From positions 248,001 through 312,000 of the forward strand of contig MPNN01000001.1 in assembly GCA_002239045.1 (NCBI GenBank): a DNA stretch of 64,000 nt, given 5' to 3'. Shown here piece by piece: positions 52,520-61,690 of this stretch. The first letter of the stretch is position 1. Each line of letters starts with the position of its first letter. Under the pieces are notes generated by a model that saw only the letters and a list, made by a program, of their open reading frames with translations, did not search any database and was not told the origin of the DNA. Source of the stretch: SAR202 cluster bacterium bin127. Its GTDB lineage: Bacteria > Chloroflexota > Dehalococcoidia > Lucifugimonadales > Lucifugimonadaceae. The position numbers and the translations under genes were made by a program.

Positions 52520-53614
52520 ATGGGACATCCCAAAGACCAACTAATCTTCGTCGGAACGTATACCAACTTGGGTGCCAAGGGGATTTACACGTGCAAATTG
52601 GATGGGGCGACCGGTCGATTGACTGAGTTGTCGGTTGCGACGGACAGCGGCCCTAACCCGTCTTTTGTTACCTTGCATCCCAACGGCAAGTACCTCTACT
52701 CTGTCGCCGAGGTCAACGATTTCGAGGGCGACGATGCTGGCGGAGTTCACGCATATGCGATTGGTGCCAATGGCGAGCTGTCTCTCATCAACAAGGAATC
52801 GACCAAAGGGACCGGCCCTTGCCACCTAGTGGTCGAAGCTAATGGCAAGTACCTATTCGTCGCCAACTACGCCGGCGGCAGCGTCGCAATGTTCGAGATC
52901 AACGATGACGGCAGTTTGAACGAGGCCTGCGACTTCCACCAACACGTTGGCGGCAGCATGGTTCAGGCAGACCGTCAAAACGAACCGCACGCCCACTCCG
53001 TAACCATGGCGCCGAGCAACAACCAGTTGATCGTCTGCGACCTTGGCTTGGACAAGGTGCTGGTCTACGACATCGATCACGACGCCGGGAAAATTGTCCG
53101 GAACGACGACGCCTCCGCCGAATCGAGGCCGGGCGAAGGCCCGCGCCACTTCGCATTCCATCCTGACCGCACCGCCGCGTTCGCGATTAACGAGATTGGT
53201 TTGACCATCAGCGCCTACGACGTTGATGCCGATACCGGTGGACTGACCGAATCCCACTGGGTCGGCACCGTACGCCCCGATGTCGTCTACGCCGACGGCA
53301 ACAGCACCGCCGACATCCACGTCTCGCCAGATGGCAAGCACATCTACGGCTCCAACCGCGGTCACGACACTTTGGTCATCTACGGCTGGGACCCTTACGC
53401 TCGGATGCTCTACTACATCGCCAACGAGTCGACCCGTGGCAACACCCCACGGAACTTCGCCATCGATCCCACCGGAACTTGGGTCCTCGCAGAGAACCAA
53501 GATTCGGGCACGATCCATACCTTCCGCCGCGACGCCGAATCCGGCAAGTTGACCCACACCGGACATATGATTTCGATACCGGGGCCAGTTTGCATTCAGA
53601 TGATGGATGCATGA
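52520..53614 (+). CDS. pgl: Lactonase family protein (6-phosphogluconolactonase / cycloisomerase 2 type)
   Basis: A 364-residue seven-bladed beta-propeller. It starts LIFVGTYTNLGAKGIYTCKL and contains the repeating blade motifs HPNGKYLYSV, NGKYLFVANYAGGSVAMFEI and SPDGKHIYGSNRGHDT. The conserved HAHSV (QNEPHAHSVTMAP) and the GPRHFAFHPD blades are those of the Pgl/COG2706 family. The enzyme hydrolyses 6-phosphogluconolactone or related sugar lactones in the cytoplasm. No zwf or gnd lies nearby, so the in vivo substrate is not certain. Confidence 0.9.
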   Translation: MGHPKDQLIFVGTYTNLGAKGIYTCKLDGATGRLTELSVATDSGPNPSFVTLHPNGKYLYSVAEVNDFEGDDAGGVHAYAIGANGELSLINKESTKGTGPCHLVVEANGKYLFVANYAGGSVAMFEINDDGSLNEACDFHQHVGGSMVQADRQNEPHAHSVTMAPSNNQLIVCDLGLDKVLVYDIDHDAGKIVRNDDASAESRPGEGPRHFAFHPDRTAAFAINEIGLTISAYDVDADTGGLTESHWVGTVRPDVVYADGNSTADIHVSPDGKHIYGSNRGHDTLVIYGWDPYARMLYYIANESTRGNTPRNFAIDPTGTWVLAENQDSGTIHTFRRDAESGKLTHTGHMISIPGPVCIQMMDA

Positions 53615-54207
53615 AACTACGGTTGTTCGATTCGACGATTCAGATGAACATACAGTGTCTCTGATTTCGATGTTAGTGTTTTCGCGTGTCATCTGAACCA
53701 TAAGTCCGGCGTTCGGGTGCTGTGCACAACCTCCGTCATTCCGGCGAAAGCCGGAATCCAGAGGGGCCGGGCAACGGGGAGGCGCCCGTGATCTGACCGT
53801 GAATCCGTCGTAAGTGAGGTTATGCACAGCACCCGTTCGTGGCGTTTGCCCAGCAGCGGTTCATTTCCTTTTTGCCAAGCAAAAGGTGGATGCACCGAGT
53901 GTAGCGGGATTCAAGGTTTTCAGACCAGCGAATTAGCTTAACATCCTCTTTATCCCTTCGGCTACCTCCCGCCTTCCCGGGAGAACTCGAACGTGCCGCG
54001 TCGGCCGTGAGTATTGCGCGTGCGTTGCGCTCCCTATTGCTTGGAAATGTATGGAAAGGCTTAGTGCGATTTTCGTAGATTCGCTGACATGGGGAATTCC
54101 CCAAGTTACGACTGTGGTGAAAATCGACGTGATAGGGCATCTGACTGTGTTGCGTAAAGTGTTTTCCCCCTATCTCTGCTTCCCTCCATCAGAGAAATTC
54201 GCAGGTA
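53615..54207. other. Long spacer holding a REP-core element
   Basis: The left part contains the 122-bp element at 53714-53835. The right part (53836-54207) has no supported gene: the minus-strand frame 53820-54140 starts in the element and has no recognisable protein motif. The promoter for the following secreted protein is likely close to 54100-54190, but no consensus is clear. Confidence 0.55.
53714..53835. mobile_element. MITE-like element with REP core, copy A
   Basis: The terminal inverted repeats CGGGTGCTGTGCACAACCT (53714-53732) and AGGTTATGCACAGCACCCG (53817-53835) match at 18 of 19 positions. GTTC occurs at both outer edges and may be a target duplication. Next to the left arm is the REP core CGTCATTCCGGCGAAAGCCG. 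It is non-coding. A related copy in the opposite orientation lies at 59644-59753. Confidence 0.75.
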
Positions 54208-56388
54208 ATGGATAGTATCTACGGCAACACCGCGGCATGGCGACATCCGATCGCGCGCTTCCTTCTGCTTGCCCTTGTAGCCCTCGCCGCGGTCACGGCT
54301 GCGACTCTGCTCCACTCAGACACCCAGGCGCAGCCACAAGCCCCGATCATACTCGCACTTAACATCGAAAATGGGTCGTCCCACTGCATCCCTGAAAACG
54401 GGGGCACCGCCACTATCATCGGGACCATCGTGTCCCCCGCGCCCGAGTTTGCGTTTCTCGCGATGGGACACTCTGGCCTTGCTAACTGGAGTGACGACTA
54501 CCAGTTCAGTACCGCATATATCGCAAAAGATGCGTACACCAACAAGGTCAAAATCACAGCCCAAGAAGACAATCTTGACGAAGAACACGAAGAAATCAAA
54601 CTGACAATCTTTGGCAGCTTTCCAACATCCGGTAGAAGCATTCAAAGCCACGCGCCGATAGATCTCATCATCATCGACGCCGACGGATCAAATGAGGTGA
54701 AAAAATGCGTCACCCTAACCGCATCTAACTACACGCCCGCCGAAGGCGAAATGGTAACTTTAACCGCGACCCTCGACGAAGAGGCAGGATCAGAGGGAGT
54801 GGAGATCCCACTGTCCGTCGCCAGCCAAAGCTCCGCATCTAGTGCCGATTTCACGCTGTCGGATTCGTCCATCACGATCCCTAGTGGCAGCAAAACCGGA
54901 ACCACTACGGTCACCATCACCGACGACTCCGAGGACGACGATGATGAGGTGCTCGTCATCCACACAACCGCCGCCAGTTTGACCGGCAACGCAACCAGTC
55001 TAATCATCGTCGACAACGATGATCCGAGTCCCTCCATCACCTCGGCAGCGACACCGACGCCTACTCATACGCCGACACTGACACCGACGGCAACCCATAC
55101 ACCGACTGCGACGCCCACGCCAACCCGAACGCCGACAGCGACGCCCACGCCAACCGGCACACTGACAGCGACATCGACGGCAACCCATACGCCGACACCG
55201 ACGCCTACTCATACGCCGACACTGACACCGACGGCAACCCATACGCCGACAGCGACGCCGACGGCAACCCATACGCCGACAGCGACGCTCACGCCAACCC
55301 ATACGCCGACGGCTACGCTGGCAGCGAATCGTGTACCTAACGACCGACCGACCGCCACGCCGACTGCCACTCCGACGGCCACCCCGACGCAGAGAACGAC
55401 GATCCATTCGCCTAGGCGCATAATCAACAACACGCCGTTGCAACCACCGGCTGACAACCCAACATCCACGCCGACAGCAACGCCCACGCCGACAGTAACA
55501 CCTACACCGACTGGTACGCCCACGGCGACCAACACCCCAACCGCAACACCGGTCAATACGTCGCAGTCAGTCAAAACTGCGACTGCGACTGCGACATCAA
55601 CTCTTAGGCCTGTGGCAATCTACGCTCGAACTGCGACCGCGACACCAGTTCATGGGTCTGCGGCAGCCGACGCTCCAACTGCGACCGCAAAATCCGCTAG
55701 AGTGCTCGCGGCTACCAACACCCCGACTGCAACTGCGACGTTGTTACCGGTCCAGATATGGGTATCAACGAGTACGCCTACCCCGACTCCCACGACGACC
55801 AATACCCCCACTGCAACGTCAACACCGATTTCCGTGCCTATCTACACGGCAACGAGTACGCCCGATCCCAGCCTGGGTCCGGAACCGACACACAATGCTA
55901 CCGCCACGGCCGTCACGACCGGTACGCCTATGTCGTTGCCGATCCATGCACCGACGAATACACCTGTTCCCGGTCTCGCACCGGAGATAACACCTGCCAG
56001 TACCCCAACTCCTACTTCCATCGCTGCTGTAGTCCTCGCGTCGATTGCTACCGCTACTCCGGAACCGACCGTAGCTCAGAAATCGGTGCCTAGTAGCACT
56101 CCAGCGCCTCTCGCAACTTCAGCATCCGTTCCTCCGGGTGATAAAGACGATGACAACTCGACCGCTTGGTGGTGGTGGCTACTCATCATCTTGCTCTTGC
56201 TAATCATTGCTGGAGTGATCATTTACCGATCTCGCAGAAAATCCCCCACCTCGGATAGCGACGAAACTTCGAATTCGGCTGAACCGAGTGTTGTAGACGG
56301 TGACAGTGCTAGCGCAGGGGAAGCTTCAGGCGAATACTGGACGTTGATCTACGATATACCTAGAAACCCGCTGGTCAGTGAAGATTAG
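54208..56388 (+). CDS. Exported Calx-beta/PT-repeat protein with C-terminal membrane anchor
   Basis: A 726-residue protein. The N-terminus has a signal peptide (about 15-42). Two beta-rich domains follow; the second (about 172-272: [20 protein letters not shown], ending in IIVDNDD) is Calx-beta-like. Residues about 275-650 are Thr/Pro/Ala linker with PTATPT and THTPT repeats. The end has a charged DDDN turn, WWWW, a helix ([16 protein letters not shown]), stop-transfer RSRRK and an acidic cytoplasmic tail of about 55 residues. It looks like a surface stalk. The repeat DNA may vary in length. Confidence 0.75.
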   Translation: MDSIYGNTAAWRHPIARFLLLALVALAAVTAATLLHSDTQAQPQAPIILALNIENGSSHCIPENGGTATIIGTIVSPAPEFAFLAMGHSGLANWSDDYQFSTAYIAKDAYTNKVKITAQEDNLDEEHEEIKLTIFGSFPTSGRSIQSHAPIDLIIIDADGSNEVKKCVTLTASNYTPAEGEMVTLTATLDEEAGSEGVEIPLSVASQSSASSADFTLSDSSITIPSGSKTGTTTVTITDDSEDDDDEVLVIHTTAASLTGNATSLIIVDNDDPSPSITSAATPTPTHTPTLTPTATHTPTATPTPTRTPTATPTPTGTLTATSTATHTPTPTPTHTPTLTPTATHTPTATPTATHTPTATLTPTHTPTATLAANRVPNDRPTATPTATPTATPTQRTTIHSPRRIINNTPLQPPADNPTSTPTATPTPTVTPTPTGTPTATNTPTATPVNTSQSVKTATATATSTLRPVAIYARTATATPVHGSAAADAPTATAKSARVLAATNTPTATATLLPVQIWVSTSTPTPTPTTTNTPTATSTPISVPIYTATSTPDPSLGPEPTHNATATAVTTGTPMSLPIHAPTNTPVPGLAPEITPASTPTPTSIAAVVLASIATATPEPTVAQKSVPSSTPAPLATSASVPPGDKDDDNSTAWWWWLLIILLLLIIAGVIIYRSRRKSPTSDSDETSNSAEPSVVDGDSASAGEASGEYWTLIYDIPRNPLVSED

Positions 56389-56424
56389 GAAGCCGCCAGC
56401 GATGTCGGTAAAGATTAGTCAACA

Positions 56425-58476
56425 ATGATGTCTCATATTGGTCAAACGCGCCCGTCGGTGGAATCTAGGGTTGTTGAACTCCTTTACGATGACGGACTCC
56501 CGTTCCGAGACCTCAACAAAAACGGCAATATCGACACCTACGAAGACTGGCGACAGCCGGTTGAGGCACGTGTTGCCGACCTGCTTTCTCAAATGACGTT
56601 GGACGAGAAGGCCGGGATGCTGATGATTGACCAGTTGAACGCCGACGCAGGCGGTCAGGTCCCGCTCTTGGCGGGCAAATTGCTCTTCGAGGAGAAGATG
56701 ACCCGCTTCATCCTCCGGAACACCGTGACGAACTCGCCCGGGGACACTGGCCACCCGTTCTTCGGAGCGCAGGTGACGCCGTACGAAATGGCGCAGTTCA
56801 CCAACGCCGTCCAAGAGATGTGCGAATCTACGCGTCTCGGAATCCCGGCGATCTTCAAATCGAACCCACGCAATCACTTCGAAGAAGGCGGGATGGGCGG
56901 ATTAGATGCCTCCGTCGGCGCATTCTCCGCTTGGCCTAAAGAGGCCGGTCTTGCGGCGACGCGCGACATGGACCTCATCGGCGAGTTCGCCCGAACGGTC
57001 GCAAGCGAATGGGCGGCACTCGGCATTCGAGGAATGTATGGATACTGCCTCGATCTTTCGACCGAACCCCGGTGGTTCCGCATTACCGAGACCTTCGCCC
57101 AAGATGCCGACCTCGTGAGTGAGATCGCCACGATTCTGGTCAAAGGCATCCAAGGCGAATCGCTCGACCATCGCAGCGTCCAAGTCACGATGAAACATTT
57201 CCCGGGTGGAGGACCCCAAGAGGGCGGCGCCGACCCACACTTCGAGTTCGGAAAGTACCAAGCGTATCCCGGCGATAATTTCGACTACCACTTCAAGCCA
57301 TTCGTCGCGGCGATCAAGGCAGGTGTTTCGTCGATCATGCCGTATTACGGCGTACCGGTGGGGCAGAAGTACCTTCCGAACGATGTCGGTATGTCGTTCT
57401 CCAAGGGCATCACGACAGAGTTGTTGCGGGAGAAGCTAGGCTTCGAAGGCAACGTCAACTCCGACACCGCAATCGCAACAACCATGCCATGGGGCGTAGA
57501 AGACAAACCCGTCGGCGAACGTGTAGCGATGGCGATCAACGCTGGAGTGGACGTGCTGTCCGGCTTCAGCGACAACCAGCAGATGATGGCTCTAATCGAC
57601 GCTGGCATCATCTCCGAGCAGCGGCTCGATCAAGCGGTCAGCCGATTGCTGACCGAACAGTTCAAACTCGGTCTGTTTGAGAATCCCTTCGTTGAACCGA
57701 ACCGAGCAGGATACATCCTCGGCAACCGCATTACGCAAGCCAAGGCTAACGACGCGCAACGCAAGGCCATCGTCCTCCTCCAAAACCGCAATAACGTGCT
57801 GCCATTGGAGATGCCGTCGCCGAAACCTCAGCCAGACCCGTTCGCTTTGCTCGGCTTTCATCAAGATCCGACCGACGAGCCAGAGATTGAACCTGTTACC
57901 AAGCAGATCTACGTCATGGGCATGGATCCAGAAGTGGTTGCAGGGTCCGAATGGAACGAATATGAAGTCGTCTCCGGCGACTACGATGCCGACGCCGGAG
58001 AAACCAGACCAGTCGTCCCCGAGAGCACGGACTACGCCATCATTCGCGTCGTAGTCGGTAACAACAGCAAGATTGGAGGCGGATTCCTGCCCGTTCCAGA
58101 CCCGGAAGAGCTGGATATGATCGCCTTCTCCGATATGGAAAAGTCCAGCTCGTGGACGGTCACGCCTAGCTTGGCCGATATTAACGGCGTCATGTCTGAA
58201 ATCGGAGCCGACCGCACGATCGTAGCGATCCGCTTCCACCAGCCATTTGTCGTTGACGAAGCGAGTGGCATCAGAGACGCCGGTGCCGTCATAGCCACCT
58301 TCGGATCAAGCGATGCGGCATTGATGGATGTGCTAACCGGCAAACATCCGCCACAAGGCAAACTACCCTTCGCCCTGGCTAACAGCGCGGAAGCCATCCT
58401 CCGTCAGAACTCGGACGTGCCGGGCTATGTCGAGGAGGACACGCTGTACCCGTTTGGGCATGGTCTGACGTATTGA
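56425..58476 (+). CDS. Glycoside hydrolase family 3 protein
   Basis: A 683-residue GH3 enzyme. The N-terminal barrel has MTLDEKAGML, VTMKHFPGGG and the nucleophile segment GFEGNVNSD with Asp347. The C-terminal domain ends GKLPFALANS..VPGYVEEDTLYPFGHGLTY, the family hallmark. Residues 30-43 (DLNKNGNIDTYEDW) form an EF-hand-like calcium loop often seen at the front of these proteins. There is no signal peptide, so it acts in the cytoplasm unless the start is wrong. The substrate is probably a beta-glucoside or similar. Confidence 0.9.
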   Translation: MMSHIGQTRPSVESRVVELLYDDGLPFRDLNKNGNIDTYEDWRQPVEARVADLLSQMTLDEKAGMLMIDQLNADAGGQVPLLAGKLLFEEKMTRFILRNTVTNSPGDTGHPFFGAQVTPYEMAQFTNAVQEMCESTRLGIPAIFKSNPRNHFEEGGMGGLDASVGAFSAWPKEAGLAATRDMDLIGEFARTVASEWAALGIRGMYGYCLDLSTEPRWFRITETFAQDADLVSEIATILVKGIQGESLDHRSVQVTMKHFPGGGPQEGGADPHFEFGKYQAYPGDNFDYHFKPFVAAIKAGVSSIMPYYGVPVGQKYLPNDVGMSFSKGITTELLREKLGFEGNVNSDTAIATTMPWGVEDKPVGERVAMAINAGVDVLSGFSDNQQMMALIDAGIISEQRLDQAVSRLLTEQFKLGLFENPFVEPNRAGYILGNRITQAKANDAQRKAIVLLQNRNNVLPLEMPSPKPQPDPFALLGFHQDPTDEPEIEPVTKQIYVMGMDPEVVAGSEWNEYEVVSGDYDADAGETRPVVPESTDYAIIRVVVGNNSKIGGGFLPVPDPEELDMIAFSDMEKSSSWTVTPSLADINGVMSEIGADRTIVAIRFHQPFVVDEASGIRDAGAVIATFGSSDAALMDVLTGKHPPQGKLPFALANSAEAILRQNSDVPGYVEEDTLYPFGHGLTY

Positions 58477-58581
58477 ACAATTGTGTGCAGCCAATAACGA
58501 CCTGTCATTGATCACCGTTGACGCCCGATTGAGTCGCGCCCCGGTGACCGATGTTGCGGTAATCAACCTCCGCTGAAAAAC

Positions 58582-59625
58582 CTACTGCAATGGCAACCAA
58601 GGCTGCCACCAGTGCGGCGAATCTGTAAGCCGTATCTCATCCACCCATTTGACCCAGTCGTAGCCGCGTCTTCCCGGCGCGACGAGGCGCACCGGCGCGC
58701 CGTGTCCGTGCCACAGTGGCTCGTTGCCCACTCGAGTCGCTAACATCAAGTTCTCGAACTCCGACGACGCGTATCGTCGCGTGTAGCCCGTAACCGAGTG
58801 CACGATGCAACTCTGAGCTTCGAGATTCATCCCTGCGGCCTCGAGAAGCTCTAACAGATTCACGCCACTCCAGAATTGGTGGGAGTACCAGCCGCCCGTG
58901 CAGTCGAGTGTCGCTTCGATTTCAGAGAATCCGGTTCCTAGGCCGCCGTTCTCGAGATCGAGAAGTGTCAACGAGGTCGACGCGCCGTCGGTATCGGTGA
59001 TCTTCAGCCGATATCGAGCGGTGTCGATCTCGACTGGTTTGTCGTTCAGCCAAGATGTAGTAGGGAAGCGGTTGCCTTCGTATGAGCGTCGTTCGTGAGA
59101 GCCGGTGAAACGTCGGTCGGCACCTAGGGTAGGGATCGCCCGGATCGCGTTCTCACTTACCACCCAAGCCGCGGTGCCCGCAGCGAGGACAGAGCTAAAC
59201 CGCAAGACTTCGCGTCGTTCGGCGCTGTAACCGACGCGGAACCGAGCGGTGTAAGCCCATGCATGCCAAGCAATAAACGGCATGATGGCGGCCCCGCCAT
59301 AGATGTGCAGGCTCATGCCAGTGACTCCCTCGACCGACCAAAATCCACCCGTGCTCCAGACCACACCTATGCTCAATGTCATCAGAAGGAGCACCGAAAC
59401 GATGATCGCAACGTTACGCGGCCTACCCCTCGACGGTCGTTTGAGCGAACGTAAGGCCAAGACCGTCTTCCAACCAAGAACGGCGATGATGCTGTAGCCA
59501 AGGACGCTGTGAATCTGCAACACGATTTCGTTACGTGCGTTGCCGCTCATCAATCCGACCGCGCCGGTTACGAACTCGCCTGCGACGAGAGCGAGGAGAA
59601 TGAGATTTACCCACTTATGACGCAT
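58582..59625 (-). CDS. Membrane molybdopterin oxidoreductase (sulfite oxidase fold) with cytochrome b561-like N-terminus
   Basis: A 347-residue protein. Four or five membrane helices cover about residues 5-165, with histidines in the helices (HSVLGYS, SLHIYGG, AWHAWAY) suited to haem b. The C-terminal domain (about 190-345) has LDCTGGWYS with the Mo-ligand Cys near 242 and GHGAPVRLVAPGRRGYDWVKWVDEI, typical of the SUOX/YedY fold. The domains are fused, whereas YedYZ are separate proteins. It probably passes electrons between the quinone pool and an external substrate. Confidence 0.85.
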   Translation of the reverse strand: MRHKWVNLILLALVAGEFVTGAVGLMSGNARNEIVLQIHSVLGYSIIAVLGWKTVLALRSLKRPSRGRPRNVAIIVSVLLLMTLSIGVVWSTGGFWSVEGVTGMSLHIYGGAAIMPFIAWHAWAYTARFRVGYSAERREVLRFSSVLAAGTAAWVVSENAIRAIPTLGADRRFTGSHERRSYEGNRFPTTSWLNDKPVEIDTARYRLKITDTDGASTSLTLLDLENGGLGTGFSEIEATLDCTGGWYSHQFWSGVNLLELLEAAGMNLEAQSCIVHSVTGYTRRYASSEFENLMLATRVGNEPLWHGHGAPVRLVAPGRRGYDWVKWVDEIRLTDSPHWWQPWLPLQ

Positions 59626-59643
59626 CGAAGCCCTTTGATGGTG

Positions 59644-59753
59644 GTTTGCGTAACCTCACTTGTAATGAAATCTGGGCCAACTCGCGGGGCTCCCCCGTTG
59701 CCCGGCCCCTTTGGATTCCGGCTTTCGCCGGAATGACGGTGGTTGTGCACACA
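59644..59753. mobile_element. MITE-like element with REP core, copy B
   Basis: Aligned with the complement of copy A (53714-53835): GTAACCTCACTT at the left, CCCGTTGCCCGGCCCCT in the middle, then TGGATTCCGGCTTTCGCCGG and GGTTGTGCACA at the right. The terminal repeats are degenerate (TTTGCGTAACC against TGTGCACAACC). It lies in the gap between the start of the molybdopterin gene and the end of the next minus-strand gene. Confidence 0.7.
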
Positions 59754-59791
59754 TCCCTCTGAGAGGGATGGTACGTGAAAGGCGGAAGCGT

Positions 59792-60112
59792 TTAGACGTC
59801 ATCCATCTTTGCTGGAGTCATGAGTTCCCAGAACTCGATCTCTTGGCTCTCGATGTGCTCCCGGACTTGCCCACCGACCTGTAGAGCTTCCGAAGGGATG
59901 CTTCCCCCCGACATATAAGGCGATTCGAGCTCATCTTGCGTCCACTCAAGCACAACTTGGTCGGGTTCGCCGGGAACCGTTCCGGCGTTGAAATAGACCG
60001 TACCCGTAGAACGACCGGCCGCCTCATAGATTTTCTGTTGCTTCTGAACTAGTGAAGCCACGAGCTTGCCTTGGCGGTGCTTGGCTTTGTAGACCCGTCG
60101 GAGCATGTACAT
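59792..60112 (-). CDS. Small hypothetical protein, possibly dimeric alpha-beta barrel
   Basis: A 106-residue protein starting MYMLRRVYKAKHRQGKLVAS, with GAGGA 6 bases upstream. The pattern of an N-terminal strand, a helix with QKQQKIYEAAG, and a TVYFNAGTVPGEPDQVVLEW hairpin resembles NIPSNAP or antibiotic-biosynthesis monooxygenase-like folds. No catalytic residue is recognised. It is divergent from the pnt operon. Confidence 0.55.
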   Translation of the reverse strand: MYMLRRVYKAKHRQGKLVASLVQKQQKIYEAAGRSTGTVYFNAGTVPGEPDQVVLEWTQDELESPYMSGGSIPSEALQVGGQVREHIESQEIEFWELMTPAKMDDV

Positions 60113-60244
60113 TGAATATCCTCGTACGTTGGTTGTGTTCTCCAGGAGAACCTGTTGTCGGCTCAAACAAAACGCGTTTCAAGCGTAGCGGTTACCATAA
60201 TATGCTGAATTCCCTGTCCCATTCCCACTCAAACCGCCAACACC

Positions 60245-61366
60245 TTGAAAATAGGCATCAATCGAGAAAACGCGCCCGGTGAAAACCGCGTAGCGGCATC
60301 TCCGGATCTGGTGTCGAAACTGGCGTCTGCTGGGCACGATGTTGTCGTGCAGAGTGGTGCGGGGATTAGCGCCGGATTCCCAGACGCGACGTACCAACAA
60401 ACGGGCGCTTCGCTCGCAGATTCAGCGTCCGATATCGCCGAATCGTCCGATTTGCTACTCCATGTTGGCAAACCTTCCGATGATGAAATTGGCGCGACGC
60501 GTAGCGGATCTGCGCTGGCGACAATCTTGGATGCTCGACGCGACACCGTCACCATTGACGCGCTCGCTAGCGCCGGCATAACGGCGTTCGCAATGGACCT
60601 AGTGCCCCGGACCGCGCGGGCTCAGAGCATGGATGTACTGTCCTCCCAAGCCTCCATTGCGGGTTATAAATCGGCATTGATGGCGGCAAACGCCCTGAGC
60701 CGATTTTTCCCGATGATGATGACCGCAGCCGGGACGATTCCTCCCGCGCGCGTTCTGATCCTAGGTGCAGGCGTCGCCGGATTGCAGGCCATCGCCACAG
60801 CAAAGCGCCTCGGTGCCGACGTCTACGCTTTCGATGTTCGAGCGGCTGCTGGCGAACAGGTGCAGAGCCTAGGCGCGAAGTTCATCGCACCTCTCGACAG
60901 TGACGATGCCGAAACTGCGGGCGGCTACGCCCGAGCCCAAACGGACGACGAAAACGCCCGTCAACGCAGATTCCTTGCCGAACACATCGTACGTGCCGAT
61001 GCCGTGATCACGACGGCCGCAATCCCCGGACGAACGGCCCCTTTGTTGATTGAGACTGAGACCGTCGAAGCCATGAGGCCCGGTAGCATCGTAATCGACC
61101 TAGCGGCTGAGACCGGCGGAAACGTCGAAGCGACCGTTGTCGGAGAGGATGTTGACGTTAACGGTGTGACTGTCAAAGGACCGGTCAACGTCCCATCATC
61201 AATGCCATATCATGCCTCGGTGACCTATGCCCGCAACTTGGAATCGCTGATGACGCTCATCATCGGTGAAGATCTGGCTTTGTCAATCGATTTTGAAGAC
61301 GAAGTCGTTGATGCAATGTGCGTAACCCACGACGGTGAAGTCCGCGGACACACTATCGGGCGATGA
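60245..61366 (+). CDS. pntAA: NAD(P) transhydrogenase alpha subunit part 1
   Basis: A 373-residue soluble NAD(H)-binding domain I of proton-translocating transhydrogenase, related to alanine dehydrogenase. It starts (TTG) with KIGINRENAPGENRVAASPD. The Rossmann loop GAGVAGLQA is near 173-181, and YAFDVRAAAGEQVQSLGAKF follows. It lacks the membrane helices found at the end of E. coli PntA; these are encoded by the next gene, as in Rhodospirillum rubrum. It is the first gene of the pntAA-pntAB-pntB operon. Confidence 0.93.
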   Translation: MKIGINRENAPGENRVAASPDLVSKLASAGHDVVVQSGAGISAGFPDATYQQTGASLADSASDIAESSDLLLHVGKPSDDEIGATRSGSALATILDARRDTVTIDALASAGITAFAMDLVPRTARAQSMDVLSSQASIAGYKSALMAANALSRFFPMMMTAAGTIPPARVLILGAGVAGLQAIATAKRLGADVYAFDVRAAAGEQVQSLGAKFIAPLDSDDAETAGGYARAQTDDENARQRRFLAEHIVRADAVITTAAIPGRTAPLLIETETVEAMRPGSIVIDLAAETGGNVEATVVGEDVDVNGVTVKGPVNVPSSMPYHASVTYARNLESLMTLIIGEDLALSIDFEDEVVDAMCVTHDGEVRGHTIGR

Positions 61367-61381
61367 AAACAGGAGACGAAA

Positions 61382-61681
61382 ATGTCGATTGAAGAACTCC
61401 TAATCGCGTTGGCCGTCTTCGTTTTGGCCATTTTCGTCGGATACCTAACGATTACGCGGGTTCCACCCACCTTGCACACGCCTCTGATGTCCGGTTCCAA
61501 CGCCATTTCGGGAATCGTGATCGTCGGCGCAATCATCGTTGCTGGATCGGTCGGAGGGCTGCTTGGTGCGATCTTAGGAGTGGTTGCAGTGGCCTTGGCG
61601 ACCATCAATGTGGTTGGCGGCTACCTCGTGACCGACCGGATGCTGCGCATGTTCCACCGCAGCGATGAGGAACGTCGCTAA
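61382..61681 (+). CDS. pntAB: NAD(P) transhydrogenase alpha subunit part 2
   Basis: A 99-residue membrane subunit with three helices. THTPLMSGSNAISGIVIVGA is the conserved stretch of the PntA membrane domain. GGAGACGAAA lies directly before ATG 61382. It forms the proton channel with the helices of PntB. Confidence 0.93.
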   Translation: MSIEELLIALAVFVLAIFVGYLTITRVPPTLHTPLMSGSNAISGIVIVGAIIVAGSVGGLLGAILGVVAVALATINVVGGYLVTDRMLRMFHRSDEERR

Positions 61682-61690
61682 ACGCGAATC

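Noticed and set aside
53820..54140. A 106-codon minus-strand frame in the long spacer
   Set aside because: It begins inside the REP-core element, has no ribosome-binding site or recognised motif, and crosses sequence that looks non-coding.
55000..55574. Antisense frames rich in Arg/Cys or Gly/Val inside the PT-repeat protein
   Set aside because: They are complement readings of the Thr-Pro-Ala codon repeats and have low-complexity products only.
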